Shown piece after piece: positions 1 through 8,097 of a stretch of 64,000 nt of DNA. Location of the stretch: positions 1 through 64,000 of the forward strand of contig JANMGB010000277.1 of NCBI GenBank assembly GCA_031374415.1, read 5' to 3'. The stretch is from CANHBY01 sp031374415. GTDB taxonomy: Bacteria > Pseudomonadota > Gammaproteobacteria > Burkholderiales > Burkholderiaceae_C. How positions within the stretch are numbered: the stretch's first letter is position 1; each line of letters starts with the position of its first letter. The position numbers and the translations under genes were made by a program. Below the pieces are notes generated by a model. The model saw only the letters and a program-made list of their open reading frames with translations. It ran no database searches and was not told where the DNA came from.

Positions 1-172
1 CGGCGTTGCTCCTCCTTGTGGGCAAAGGCCCACCGCGTCGTCGCGCTTGCAGGGCGCACCCGCGCTTGCAAGCGCGGGTCGTTCCGCAGGCGGACAGCAG
101 GCTGTCCGAAAGCCCTGCTACACCCTTGCCAGCCACCCCCAGCGCAGCCCCCTCGGGCGCGTCCAACTGCCG
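1..172. other. Edge region with three perfect hairpins, no gene recognised
   Basis: No gene can be supported here. The plus-strand frame ending in a TAG at 177-179 is open to the window edge but its residues look random. Three perfect inverted repeats lie within about 90 bp: GTGGGC-AAAG-GCCCAC (18-33), CCCGCGCTTGCAAGCGCGGG (59-78) and CGGACAGC-AG-GCTGTCCG (91-108). None is followed by a T-run, so they are not simple terminators. They resemble in style the hairpin cluster near 16.0 kb. Confidence 0.4.
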
Positions 173-441
173 TTTCTAGGTTGAAGGGTTGATTCGCCAA
201 AGCGAACAGGTGGCGCATTGGCGGGCTGAGCGTGCAGGAATGCGCGCGCGCGGGGACAACACGCCCGAGGCACCCTCCTGGATCCCCGCCTGCGCGGGGA
301 TGACGGACGCAGGCGGAGGGTGACGGGCGCAGGGGTTGGCAGCCCGCCACGTCATTCCCGCGCAGGCGGGAATCCAGCAGCGTGTGCATTTCGCCATTGC
401 TCCTCAACCATACAGCCTTTCAAATCCACTGAGACCGGGTC
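173..441 (-). repeat. MITE-like repeat, copy A (reverse orientation)
   Basis: About 265 bp, inverted relative to the copies at 28.4 and 58.5 kb. The right edge reads CACTGAGACCGGG, the outer end of the terminal inverted repeat. The left edge is decayed but keeps GGTTGAAGGGTTGATTCGCC. The core holds both hairpins typical of the family, ATCCCCGCCTGCGCGGGGAT near 290 and ATTCCCGCGCAGGCGGGAAT near 354. It ends 17 bp beyond the stop codon of the Bug-family gene. Confidence 0.75.
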
Positions 442-458
442 CAAGCAGTTTCTTGAAC

Positions 459-1517
459 TCACTTGGCAATGAAGCCAGCTTCCTTCATGAGCACGCGATG
501 CATCTGCTCGTTCTTTCCCAGCCAGTCAAAAAACTCATCGCCCGACATGCTGGTTTGATTGAACGCACCCTTGGCCATAAAGTCCTTCCACTCGGGCAGT
601 GCGCGCACGCGCTTGAACAGATCAACGTAGAAAGCCTGCTGTTGGGGCGTCACGCCGGGGGGCATGAAGACGCCGCGCAGCATCACGTAGTCGACGGGCA
701 CGCCCGCTGAGGCGCAGGTGGGCAGGTCGCCCCAAGATTGGGTGGCGGTGACCTTGTCTTTGTAGGGCATGCGCTGCTTGTCCATCACGCACAAGGGGCG
801 CAGCTGGCCTGCGCGCCACTGGGACTCGGCCTCAATCGGGTTGTTCACGGTCGAGTTGACATGCTTGCCCACCAATTGAACGGCCACTTCTCCACCGCCT
901 TTGTAGGGGATGTAGATCATTTTTTTGCCGATGGCTTTTTCAAGCAAAACGGTGATGATCTGGTCTTCCTGTTTGGCCCCGGTGCCGCCCATGGTGAAGG
1001 ACTTGTCCGGCTTGTCCATGATGGCGTTGATGTAATCAGGTGCCTTCATGTAGGGCGTGTCGGCATTCACCCACAACACGAATTGGTCGAGTGCCAACAT
1101 CGACACAGGCGTCAGGTCGCGCCAGTTGAACGGCACGCCGGTGGCCAGCGGCGTGGTGAACAGGTTGGACAGGGTGATGACGATTTTGTGCGGGTTGCCC
1201 TTGTCGGCCTTGACGTCCAGAAAGCCCTCGGCACCGGCACCGCCGGATTTGTTCACGACGATGATGGACTGCTTGATGAGGTTGTGCTTGCCCACCATCC
1301 CCTGGACGAAACGCGCCATCTGGTCAGCGCCACCGCCGGTGCCCGCGGGAACGATGAACTCAATGGTTTTGGTGGGCTCCCAGGCGGGCGCCGCAGGGGG
1401 CGTTTGCGCTTGCGCTGCAGGCAGTGCGGCCCACAGGCCAGCACCCAGCACCCAACTGGCCACGAAAGTGCGCACGTCGCGGCGTGCAATAGACGAGTAC
1501 AGCGGTACGGACATCAT
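459..1517 (-). CDS. Bug-family tripartite tricarboxylate transporter substrate-binding protein
   Basis: Periplasmic solute receptor of about 352 aa. The N-terminus is basic then hydrophobic and ends in an Ala-rich AQA cleavage region near residue 38, as expected for export. The mature part has the family's beta-strand opening (EFIVPAGTGGGADQMAR) and the later GTGAKQED and IPYKGGGE motifs of the carboxylate pocket. It lies 39 bp downstream of an acyl-CoA ligase on the same strand, so the two are probably co-transcribed and the ligand may be an organic acid that the ligase activates (inference). No TctA/TctB membrane genes are adjacent, which is usual for the expanded Bug family in Burkholderiales. 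Confidence 0.9.
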   Translation of the reverse strand: MMSVPLYSSIARRDVRTFVASWVLGAGLWAALPAAQAQTPPAAPAWEPTKTIEFIVPAGTGGGADQMARFVQGMVGKHNLIKQSIIVVNKSGGAGAEGFLDVKADKGNPHKIVITLSNLFTTPLATGVPFNWRDLTPVSMLALDQFVLWVNADTPYMKAPDYINAIMDKPDKSFTMGGTGAKQEDQIITVLLEKAIGKKMIYIPYKGGGEVAVQLVGKHVNSTVNNPIEAESQWRAGQLRPLCVMDKQRMPYKDKVTATQSWGDLPTCASAGVPVDYVMLRGVFMPPGVTPQQQAFYVDLFKRVRALPEWKDFMAKGAFNQTSMSGDEFFDWLGKNEQMHRVLMKEAGFIAK

Positions 1518-1556
1518 GCTTCCTTCGTTGGTAGGTTGGTTGTTGAAACGGTGCGC

Positions 1557-3077
1557 TCAGGCCAAGCCGAGCTTCTTCGCCAAGCCGATGCGTTGCAGCT
1601 TGCCGGTGGCGCCTTTGGGGATGTCGTCCATGAACAAAATCTTTTGCGGCACCTTGAACTCAGCGGCACGTTGACTGACAAAGGCTTGCAATTCGCGCTC
1701 GGTCACCTGCTGGCCCTCACGCAGCACCACCACGGCGGCAACCTCTTCACCCAGCTTGGGGTGCGGCATGCCAAAGCACACCACCTGCGCCACGGCGGGG
1801 TGGTCCATCAACAACTCATCGACTTCGCGCGGGCTGATTTTTTCACCCCCACGGTTGATGATTTCCTTGAGGCGGCCCGTGATGCTGAGGTAGCCTTCAC
1901 TGTCCATCACACCTTGGTCACCGGTGCGGAACCAGCCTTGTACAAAGCCATCGGTGTTGGCTTGCGGGTTGCCTTCATAGCCTGCCGTGACGTTGGGGCC
2001 GCGAATGACGATTTCCCCTTTCAACCCTGCGGCCAGCAGCTGGCCGTTGTCGCCCATGATGGCGACCTCGGGGCCAGCGGCCAGGCCCACGGTGCCGGGC
2101 TTGCGCGCCTTGGGTGGCAAGGGGTTGGAGCTCATCTGGTGGGTGGCTTCGGTCATGCCATACGCTTCGATCAGGGGCGCATTGAACGCGGCCTCCAGTT
2201 CGCGAATCACTTGGGGCGGCATGGACGAGGACGACGAGCGCACAAAGCGCAGAGGGTGGCGGTTGATGACGTCGCGGTTTTTGTCTGCCCGCGACACGAT
2301 GGCCTGGTGCATGGTGGGCACCGCGGTGTACCAGGTGGGGCGCGCTTCGTCCATCCAGCCAAAGAACTTGAGGGCGTTGAAGCCGGGCGTGCAAAACACC
2401 TGCGAGCCCGCGGCCAAGGGCGCCAACACACCGGCAATCAGGCCATGAATGTGGAACAGCGGCATGATGTTCAGGCCGCAATCAGTGGCCGTGAACTGCA
2501 GGGTGTCGCGAATGTGGGCGGCCGATGCGCACAGGTTGCGCTGGGTCAGCGGCACGATTTTGGGTCGGGAGGTCGTGCCCGAGGTGTGCAGCACCATCGA
2601 GACATCGTCAGCCTGGGCATACCCGGGCTGGGCGGCCGCCGTGTTTGATGCGCCAGTGTCGCGAGGCACCAGGATGAACTGCCCTGCGGCGGCGTTGGGC
2701 ACCACCACCAAGTTCAGGATACGCACCCCCAGGCGCTGCGCGACCTCGATGGCGGGTGAGGTGCTGTCTTCGGCCACGATCAGGGCTTTGGCCTTCAGGT
2801 CAGACAGATAGAACTCGAACTCCTCAGCGCGGTAGGCCGGGTTGAGCGGGGCGCTGGCCACGCACGTGGCGCAACTCACGAAGCAGCTCGCCATCTCAGG
2901 CCCGTTGTTCAGGACGATGGCCACGCGGTCATTGCGGCCTATGCCTTGTTGGTTGAGGCTGTCACGAGTTTGTTGAATCAGCGCGCGCAGGGCGGCGTAG
3001 TTCAGGGGCGCGCGCGTGGGAGCGGACAAGGCCACTGCCGGCTCGGCACCAACGCTCAAGAGGTCGATCAGGGTCAT
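1557..3077 (-). CDS. AMP-dependent acyl-CoA synthetase, oxalyl-CoA synthetase/PCS60-like
   Basis: ANL-superfamily ligase of about 506 aa that activates a carboxylate to its acyl-CoA with ATP. Visible motifs are the P-loop LHTSGTTSRPKIVPL, the YGMTEATHQ adenylate-binding motif, WFRTGDQG, the hinge region GRLKEIINRGGEKI, and the C-terminal catalytic Lys in KGATGKLQRI. The LNPAYRAEEFEFYLSDL segment resembles the oxalyl-CoA synthetase/PCS60 branch, so oxalate or another short acid is possible, but substrate is not determined. The ATG at 3077 (MTLIDLL) is chosen because upstream residues run back over a repeat remnant. It precedes the Bug receptor gene on the same strand. Confidence 0.85.
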   Translation of the reverse strand: MTLIDLLSVGAEPAVALSAPTRAPLNYAALRALIQQTRDSLNQQGIGRNDRVAIVLNNGPEMASCFVSCATCVASAPLNPAYRAEEFEFYLSDLKAKALIVAEDSTSPAIEVAQRLGVRILNLVVVPNAAAGQFILVPRDTGASNTAAAQPGYAQADDVSMVLHTSGTTSRPKIVPLTQRNLCASAAHIRDTLQFTATDCGLNIMPLFHIHGLIAGVLAPLAAGSQVFCTPGFNALKFFGWMDEARPTWYTAVPTMHQAIVSRADKNRDVINRHPLRFVRSSSSSMPPQVIRELEAAFNAPLIEAYGMTEATHQMSSNPLPPKARKPGTVGLAAGPEVAIMGDNGQLLAAGLKGEIVIRGPNVTAGYEGNPQANTDGFVQGWFRTGDQGVMDSEGYLSITGRLKEIINRGGEKISPREVDELLMDHPAVAQVVCFGMPHPKLGEEVAAVVVLREGQQVTERELQAFVSQRAAEFKVPQKILFMDDIPKGATGKLQRIGLAKKLGLA

Positions 3078-3098
3078 GCAACCACCTGGATGAAGGAC

Positions 3099-3125
3099 TT
3101 CAAATCTACTTAGACGGGTTACCAG
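3099..3125 (+). repeat. Solo terminal repeat remnant of the MITE-like family
   Basis: The stretch ending CTTAGACGGGTTACCAG matches the right end of the 28.4 kb copy (CTGAGACGGGGTACCAG) at 21 of 26 aligned bases, with no internal sequence left. It overlaps an imperfect stem-loop (GTTACCAGCC with GGCTGGCAAC, 3118-3146) in the gap between the PhnD-like gene and the acyl-CoA ligase. Confidence 0.5.
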
Positions 3126-3188
3126 CCACGCTGGTGGGCTGGCAACACGCTCCTGCAACAGCGTTTCACGCAGGGCGTGGACGATACC

Positions 3189-4016
3189 TCACTTCGCCGT
3201 AATGCCCAACCAATCTCCGATTTCAAACATGGCATCTTGGTCGAAGGTTTCAAAGCCTTTCCATTTGGTTGGGGCAAGCTTCTTGCGGCCGTCATCTGTC
3301 TTGTCGAGCGAGCTGAGGTAGTCGCGTACTTTTTCAATCTGCGTGGACGACATCACCGGGCTGGCGATGATGTGCTTGATTGGCACGGCGCGCGACTTGG
3401 CCAGCACCCGACCACCTTTGGCGGTCCAGGCCTTGATCACCGAGGAGGCTGCAGTGGCCCCCGAGTGGGCGAGGTCGTTGTCAATAAAGAAAGGTACGGC
3501 ATCTTGGTAGCGGGTGTAGTAGATGCGGAGCTGATCGGTGCTGATGCCCTGATCACGCAAGGTGGCTCGCACCATCCAAGAGGTGATCGAGTCGTCGTCG
3601 GGTGCGCCCATCTTGGTGCCGCGCACCTCGCTCAGTGATGTCAGAGGGGAGTCGTTTTTGACCAGAAAATTGGCGGTATAAGTTTGAAAGCCCTTGGTGA
3701 CCACCACCAACCTGTAACCCCACCGCCGCATGGCCAAGATCGAGATGTGTGCCGGGTGCACCATGGCCAGCTCGTAGCTGCGGTCAGCCAGGCCGCGGCG
3801 CAGGCTGGGGTAATCACTCACAGGCAAAATCGTGACAGGCTGCTGCAGTATTTCAGATAAATCGTTGGCAATGGCCGCGTACCGGTCTCGAATCTCGCTA
3901 TAAGGCACGCGATAAGTGACCCCCTCGTTAACGGCAAAAACCAGCGCGTGTGCTGGTTGAAGGGTCCCAAAGACGGCTACAACACCCATCCAGATACAAA
4001 GCCAAATGGTTTTCAT
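3189..4016 (-). CDS. PhnD-like phosphate/phosphonate-type substrate-binding protein
   Basis: Exported type II periplasmic binding protein of about 275 aa. The ATG at 4016 gives a clear signal peptide (MKTIWLCIWMGVVAVFG) with cleavage near AHA. Family features are the YRVPYSEIRDRYAAIANDLSEI opening region, the VHPAHISILA ligand-loop region and GTKMGAPDDDSITSWM. No ABC permease or ATPase lies nearby, so it is an orphan receptor that may serve signalling or a distant transporter. It is divergent from fadD. The next gene downstream, an acyl-CoA ligase, starts 111 bp beyond its stop. Confidence 0.85.
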   Translation of the reverse strand: MKTIWLCIWMGVVAVFGTLQPAHALVFAVNEGVTYRVPYSEIRDRYAAIANDLSEILQQPVTILPVSDYPSLRRGLADRSYELAMVHPAHISILAMRRWGYRLVVVTKGFQTYTANFLVKNDSPLTSLSEVRGTKMGAPDDDSITSWMVRATLRDQGISTDQLRIYYTRYQDAVPFFIDNDLAHSGATAASSVIKAWTAKGGRVLAKSRAVPIKHIIASPVMSSTQIEKVRDYLSSLDKTDDGRKKLAPTKWKGFETFDQDAMFEIGDWLGITAK

Positions 4017-4388
4017 GGAAAGACCCTGCGCGTGATGGAAGTGGCAAATAAACCGCTGTTTTGCAGGCTGACTGGGTTGCAAAACGTGATCAATGTTAAT
4101 GCGCTCTCGCCCCTGTCAGGCTGTCGGTTTGTGCACCGAGAACGTTAAAATTACGATTGGATGCAACAGTTACATGTTGATGAGGAGACCGGGTAGCGTG
4201 TGACAGATGTCACAAAACGGGGATTTTCCCCTGCCAAATTGTAAGTTTTTTGTCAAGCGAGGTGGGCGTTGATGGCATTCTTCGCGCCAGTTGCGTCGGG
4301 GTTTGGCGATTTGAGGCGATCAATGACGTGAATCGTGCGCGAGGGCCTGGCTATCCCTCAAAATGAACGCAGTCTCTGGAGATTCTGG
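4017..4388. promoter_or_regulatory. Divergent intergenic region with CRP-type palindrome (4199-4214)
   Basis: The 372-bp gap between the PhnD-like gene and fadD holds no gene. At 4199-4214 it contains TGTGACAGATGTCACA, an exact TGTGA-N6-TCACA palindrome, the consensus for CRP/Vfr-type regulators. Just beyond lies GGGGATTTTCCCC (4219-4231). The fadD ribosome binding site is GGAG at about 4378-4381, seven bases before the ATG. No clear -35/-10 pair could be fixed by eye. The palindrome may control either gene. Confidence 0.6.
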
Positions 4389-6062
4389 ATGGAAAAAATA
4401 TGGCTTAAGCATTATCCCCCTGATGTCCCAGCCGAGGTTGACGTCTCACAATACGCGTCCGTGGTGGGGTTGATGGAGGAGAGTTTTAAGCGTTATGCGC
4501 ATTTGCCGGCCTACAAATTCATGGGCCGAACTTTGAGTTTTTCGGATATTGACGACGCGTCAAGAGCTTTTGCCGCATTTTTGCAAGCGCAAGGTTTAGC
4601 CCCTGGTGACCGAGTGGCTTTAATGATGCCCAACATGCCCCAGTACCCCGTGGCGGTAGCGGCCGTGTTGCGGGCGGGGTATGTGGTGGTGAATGTGAAC
4701 CCCCTCTACACGCCGCGTGAGTTGGCGCACCAGCTGGAAGACTCGGGGGCCAAGCTGATTGTGCTGGTCGAGAACTTCGCCACCACCTTGCAACAGTGCC
4801 TGCATGAAGTGCCGACGCAAAAGATCGTGCTCACCGCCCTGGGTGACATGCTGGGCTTTCCCAAGCGCCTCATCGTCAATGCCGTGGTGCGACATGTGAA
4901 GAAGATGGTGCCGCACTATGAGTTGCCTGGGGCCATTGGCTTCAACGAGGCTTTGGCGCAAGGGCGTCGCAAACGCCTCACAGCAGCCACCCTCGGCCCT
5001 GACGATTTGGCGGTGTTGCAGTACACCGGGGGTACCACAGGCGTCAGCAAAGGGGCGATGCTTTCGCACCGAAATTTGGTGGCCAATGTGCTGCAGTCCG
5101 AAGCCTGGTACAAGCCCGCCTTGAAAAACATCCCCGTGGGCGAGCAAATCAACACCGTGTGTGCCTTGCCGCTCTATCACATCTTTGGTTTCAACATCAA
5201 CATGATGTTGTCCATGCGCATGGGGGGGTGCAACATTTTGATCCCCAACGCCCGTGACTTGCCGAGCATGTTGAAGGCGTTGTCTGGTGAGCGGTTTCAC
5301 AGCTTTCCGGCGGTCAACACCTTGTTTTCGGCGGTGGTCAACCACCCGTTGTTTGGCACGGTGGACTGGACGCACTTACGCTTGTCCGTGGGTGGCGGGA
5401 TGGCCGTGAACTCGACCACCGCTCAAGATTGGCTGAGCAAAACGGGTTGCGCCATTGTCGAGGGTTACGGCTTGTCTGAGACCTCGCCCTCGGTGTCATG
5501 CAACCCGACGGACAGCACGATGTACAGCGGCAACATCGGCCTGCCCATTCCCAGCACCGAGTTGGCCTTGTTGGCTGACGATGGTACCGAGGTGCCCCTG
5601 GGCTCGCCCGGTGAAATTGGTGTGCGCGGGCCCCAGGTGATGGCCGGCTACTGGCAACGGGCCGATGAGACGGCCGCCAGCATGACGGCAGACGGTTATT
5701 TCCGCACCGGGGACATCGGCGTCATGGACGAGCGCGGCTACGTGAAAATTGTGGATCGCAAGAAGGACATGATCCTGGTCAGTGGCTTCAATGTTTACCC
5801 CACCGAGATTGAAGAAGTCGTGTCCCGCCTGCCCCAGGTGTTGGAATGTGCGGTGGTGGGGGTGGTTGATGCAAAGACGGGTGAGGCGGTCAAACTGGTG
5901 GTGGTCAAGCGCAACCCCTCACTGACCGAAGCCGAGGTGCGAGCCTATTGCGAAGCCAACCTCACCGGCTACAAGCGGCCCCGCTTGATTGAGTTCCGAG
6001 ACGTGTTGCCCAAGACCGCGGTGGGCAAGATTTTGCGCCGCGCCTTGCGTGACGCCCCCTGA
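4389..6062 (+). CDS. fadD: Long-chain fatty acid-CoA ligase
   Basis: About 557 aa; activates long-chain fatty acids with ATP and CoA for beta-oxidation at the inner membrane. The start at 4389 gives MEKIWLKHYPPDVPAEVD, matching the E. coli FadD N-terminus; a longer in-frame upstream extension is not FadD-like. Motifs are LQYTGGTTGVSKGAMLSHRN (P-loop), EGYGLSETSP, YFRTGDIGVMDERGY, the FadD signature VDRKKDMILVSGFNVYP, and the terminal Lys in PKTAVGKILRR. rsmE follows three bases later, so the two probably share a transcript. A CRP-type palindrome lies about 175 bp upstream, consistent with carbon control. Confidence 0.93.
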   Translation: MEKIWLKHYPPDVPAEVDVSQYASVVGLMEESFKRYAHLPAYKFMGRTLSFSDIDDASRAFAAFLQAQGLAPGDRVALMMPNMPQYPVAVAAVLRAGYVVVNVNPLYTPRELAHQLEDSGAKLIVLVENFATTLQQCLHEVPTQKIVLTALGDMLGFPKRLIVNAVVRHVKKMVPHYELPGAIGFNEALAQGRRKRLTAATLGPDDLAVLQYTGGTTGVSKGAMLSHRNLVANVLQSEAWYKPALKNIPVGEQINTVCALPLYHIFGFNINMMLSMRMGGCNILIPNARDLPSMLKALSGERFHSFPAVNTLFSAVVNHPLFGTVDWTHLRLSVGGGMAVNSTTAQDWLSKTGCAIVEGYGLSETSPSVSCNPTDSTMYSGNIGLPIPSTELALLADDGTEVPLGSPGEIGVRGPQVMAGYWQRADETAASMTADGYFRTGDIGVMDERGYVKIVDRKKDMILVSGFNVYPTEIEEVVSRLPQVLECAVVGVVDAKTGEAVKLVVVKRNPSLTEAEVRAYCEANLTGYKRPRLIEFRDVLPKTAVGKILRRALRDAP

Positions 6063-6065
6063 GCG

Positions 6066-6794
6066 ATGGCGGGCCCCCGTTTTTGCATTGACCGGCCCTT
6101 GATGGCCGATTCGCTCATCGGCCTGCCGCCCGGACCCGCGCGCCATGCGCAGGTCTTGCGCCTGCAGCCGGGGCATGTGATCACCTTGTTCAACGGCCAG
6201 GGGGGTGAGTGGTCGGCCGAGGTGGTGCACATGGGACGCGCTGAAGTGCAGGTACGGGTCAAGCAACACGACCCGGTTGAGCGAGAAATCCAGAGCGAGG
6301 TGACCTGGGCTTTGGGCATGCCCACCAATGAGCGCATGGACAACCTGGTCGAAAAGGCCACCGAGTTGGGCGTCAAGCGCTTGCAGCCCCTGATCTGTGA
6401 GCGCTCGGTGCTGCGTTTGCAAGACGAGCGTGCCGCGAAAAAAGTGGCCCACTGGCAGGCTGTGGCGACGGCTGCGTGCGAACAATGCGGCCGCAACCAA
6501 GTGCCCGTGGTGGCGCCCGTACTGACCCTGGCCCATTGGCTCGGCAGCTTGTCCACACAGCCTGCACCAGAACTGCGACAGGTCTTGAGTTTGCGGCAGC
6601 AGGCCACGCGCTGGCAGCCTCAGTCGACCGGTGGGCTGATCACGTTTTTGAGTGGGCCCGAAGGTGGGTTGACGGTCAATGAAGAGGCTTGGGCAGTGCA
6701 GCACGGCTTTGCCCCCGTCAGCGTAGGGCCGCGCACTTTGCGGGCCGACACGGCCCCGTTGATGGTGTTGTCTGTGCTGGCACTTGGGGCTTAA
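6066..6794 (+). CDS. rsmE: 16S rRNA (uracil-1498-N3)-methyltransferase
   Basis: SPOUT-fold enzyme of about 242 aa that methylates U1498 of 16S rRNA. Family motifs are the RFC opening, the HAQVLRLQPGH PUA-like region, KATELGVKRLQPL, ERSVLRL, and the knotted SAM site FLSGPEGGLTVNEE plus LGPRTLRADTAP-like VGPRTLRADTAP. It starts three bases after the fadD stop. Downstream is a hairpin (CCCCGG-GCTTTG-CCGGGG, 6808-6825) before a convergent methyltransferase gene. Confidence 0.93.
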   Translation: MAGPRFCIDRPLMADSLIGLPPGPARHAQVLRLQPGHVITLFNGQGGEWSAEVVHMGRAEVQVRVKQHDPVEREIQSEVTWALGMPTNERMDNLVEKATELGVKRLQPLICERSVLRLQDERAAKKVAHWQAVATAACEQCGRNQVPVVAPVLTLAHWLGSLSTQPAPELRQVLSLRQQATRWQPQSTGGLITFLSGPEGGLTVNEEAWAVQHGFAPVSVGPRTLRADTAPLMVLSVLALGA

Positions 6795-6827
6795 AGAAGT
6801 AACCATCCCCCGGGCTTTGCCGGGGTA

Positions 6828-6846
6828 CTGGTACCCAGTCTCAGTG
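6828..6846 (-). repeat. Solo end of the MITE-like repeat at the methyltransferase stop codon
   Basis: CTGGTACCCAGTCTCAGTG matches the inverted outer end of the 58.5 kb copy (CTGGTACCCGGTCTCAGTG) at 18 of 19 bases. Read on the minus strand, its CACTGAGAC supplies the TGA stop of the RNA methyltransferase gene. No internal element sequence follows, so this is a single remaining end. Confidence 0.55.
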
Positions 6847-8097
6847 CCCCTTCGGATCGCGCATGCTCCCCGGCACCAAGTCAAAGCGAAACAATCGGCA
6901 TTCGATCGGGCCGTTCCACATCGGGGTGCGTTGGGTTTCCTTGAGCCTCATGGCCGAGGGCAGCTTCATGTCAGGGCTCAGGATGAAGGCGGTCCAGCCG
7001 GCGGGGTGTTGGGTGTAGGCCCGTTTCCAGTGGGCCGCCAAGCGCGAAAAGAAGTCGGTCGGCGTGTCGCGGTCTTCGGCTGAGGGCCGCATGGCGCGCG
7101 TGGCCCCGCCACCCGCCACGCCGCGTGGCACCATCCGCTCACCGTAGGGCGGGTTGAGCATGAGGGTGCCTTGCAGTTGCGGTGGCAGGGTCGGGGCCGG
7201 GCGCTCAAGGGCATCGCCCCCATGAAACGTGATCGAGTCTTCGACCCCAGCGCGCTGCGCGTTGCGGCGCGCAAAATCAACCATGCGAAAGGTCACATCG
7301 CTGGCAATGATGGGCACAGGGCAAGGCAAGATGCGTGACTGCGCATGACTTTTGAGGCGCTGCCACCGCGCACGCATCTCGGGCGTGAAGAAGGGCAACA
7401 GGCGCTCGAAGGCAAAGCGGCGCTTGAGCCCCGGGGCGATGCCGCAGGCGATTTGCGCCGCCTCAATGACGATGGTGCCTGAGCCGCAGCACGGGTCGTG
7501 CAAGGCACCACCCGCTTGCGCTGTGCCGCGCCAACCCGCCGCCATCAGCATGGCTGCAGCCAGGGTTTCTTTGAGTGGCGCATCGCCCTTGTCTGTGCGC
7601 CAGCCACGTTTGAACAGCGGCTCGCCGGAGGTGTCGATGTACAGGCTGGCGTGTTCTGGGCCCACATGCAGCATCAACGGCAAGTCCGGGGCGTGGGTGT
7701 CCACATTGGGCCGACGGCCTGTGGTCTCTCGCATGTAGTCGCAGACCGCGTCTTTCACGCGCAGCGCGGCAAAGTTGAGGCTCTTGAGTGGGCTGTGCTG
7801 CGCGGTGGTGTCGACACGCAGGGTGTTGTCCGGGGTGATCCACTGGGACCAGTCCAAGGTGCGTGCGAGGTGGTAGAGGTCATGCTCGTTTTGATACGGC
7901 CCGTGGGCCACTTCGACCAGCACGCGCTGCGCCAGACGCAGCTCCAGGTTGAGCAGCATCACCTCGCTCGGACCGCCCTCCAGGGCCACACCGCCGCGCA
8001 GGGTTTGGAGCTGTGCTTGGGGCAGTAGGCGCTTGACTTCATCGGCCAGCAGGCCTTCAACACCCGCGGCACAGGGCAGAAAGATCGGGAGGCTCAT
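6841..8097 (-). CDS. THUMP-domain class I SAM-dependent RNA (guanine-N2) methyltransferase
   Basis: About 418 aa, resembling the N-terminal methyltransferase half of RlmL and the YpsC family, which modify guanosine in 23S rRNA. The N-terminal THUMP region (residues about 1-160) is followed by the UPF0020 domain with HDPCCGSGTIVIEAAQIA (SAM site) and the catalytic NPPYGERM. The start overlaps the rpoN stop by one base (TGATG), implying translational coupling. The stop codon lies inside a remnant end of the repeat family, so the native C-terminus may have been altered. It probably lacks the second, RlmK-like domain; exact target base is inferred from family only. Confidence 0.85.
   Translation of the reverse strand: MSLPIFLPCAAGVEGLLADEVKRLLPQAQLQTLRGGVALEGGPSEVMLLNLELRLAQRVLVEVAHGPYQNEHDLYHLARTLDWSQWITPDNTLRVDTTAQHSPLKSLNFAALRVKDAVCDYMRETTGRRPNVDTHAPDLPLMLHVGPEHASLYIDTSGEPLFKRGWRTDKGDAPLKETLAAAMLMAAGWRGTAQAGGALHDPCCGSGTIVIEAAQIACGIAPGLKRRFAFERLLPFFTPEMRARWQRLKSHAQSRILPCPVPIIASDVTFRMVDFARRNAQRAGVEDSITFHGGDALERPAPTLPPQLQGTLMLNPPYGERMVPRGVAGGGATRAMRPSAEDRDTPTDFFSRLAAHWKRAYTQHPAGWTAFILSPDMKLPSAMRLKETQRTPMWNGPIECRLFRFDLVPGSMRDPKGH

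Noticed and set aside
738..2648. 636-codon open frame on the plus strand over the Bug and ligase genes
   Set aside because: It is antisense to two genes with clear family motifs; high-GC DNA leaves long mirror frames open, and its residues show no recognisable domain.
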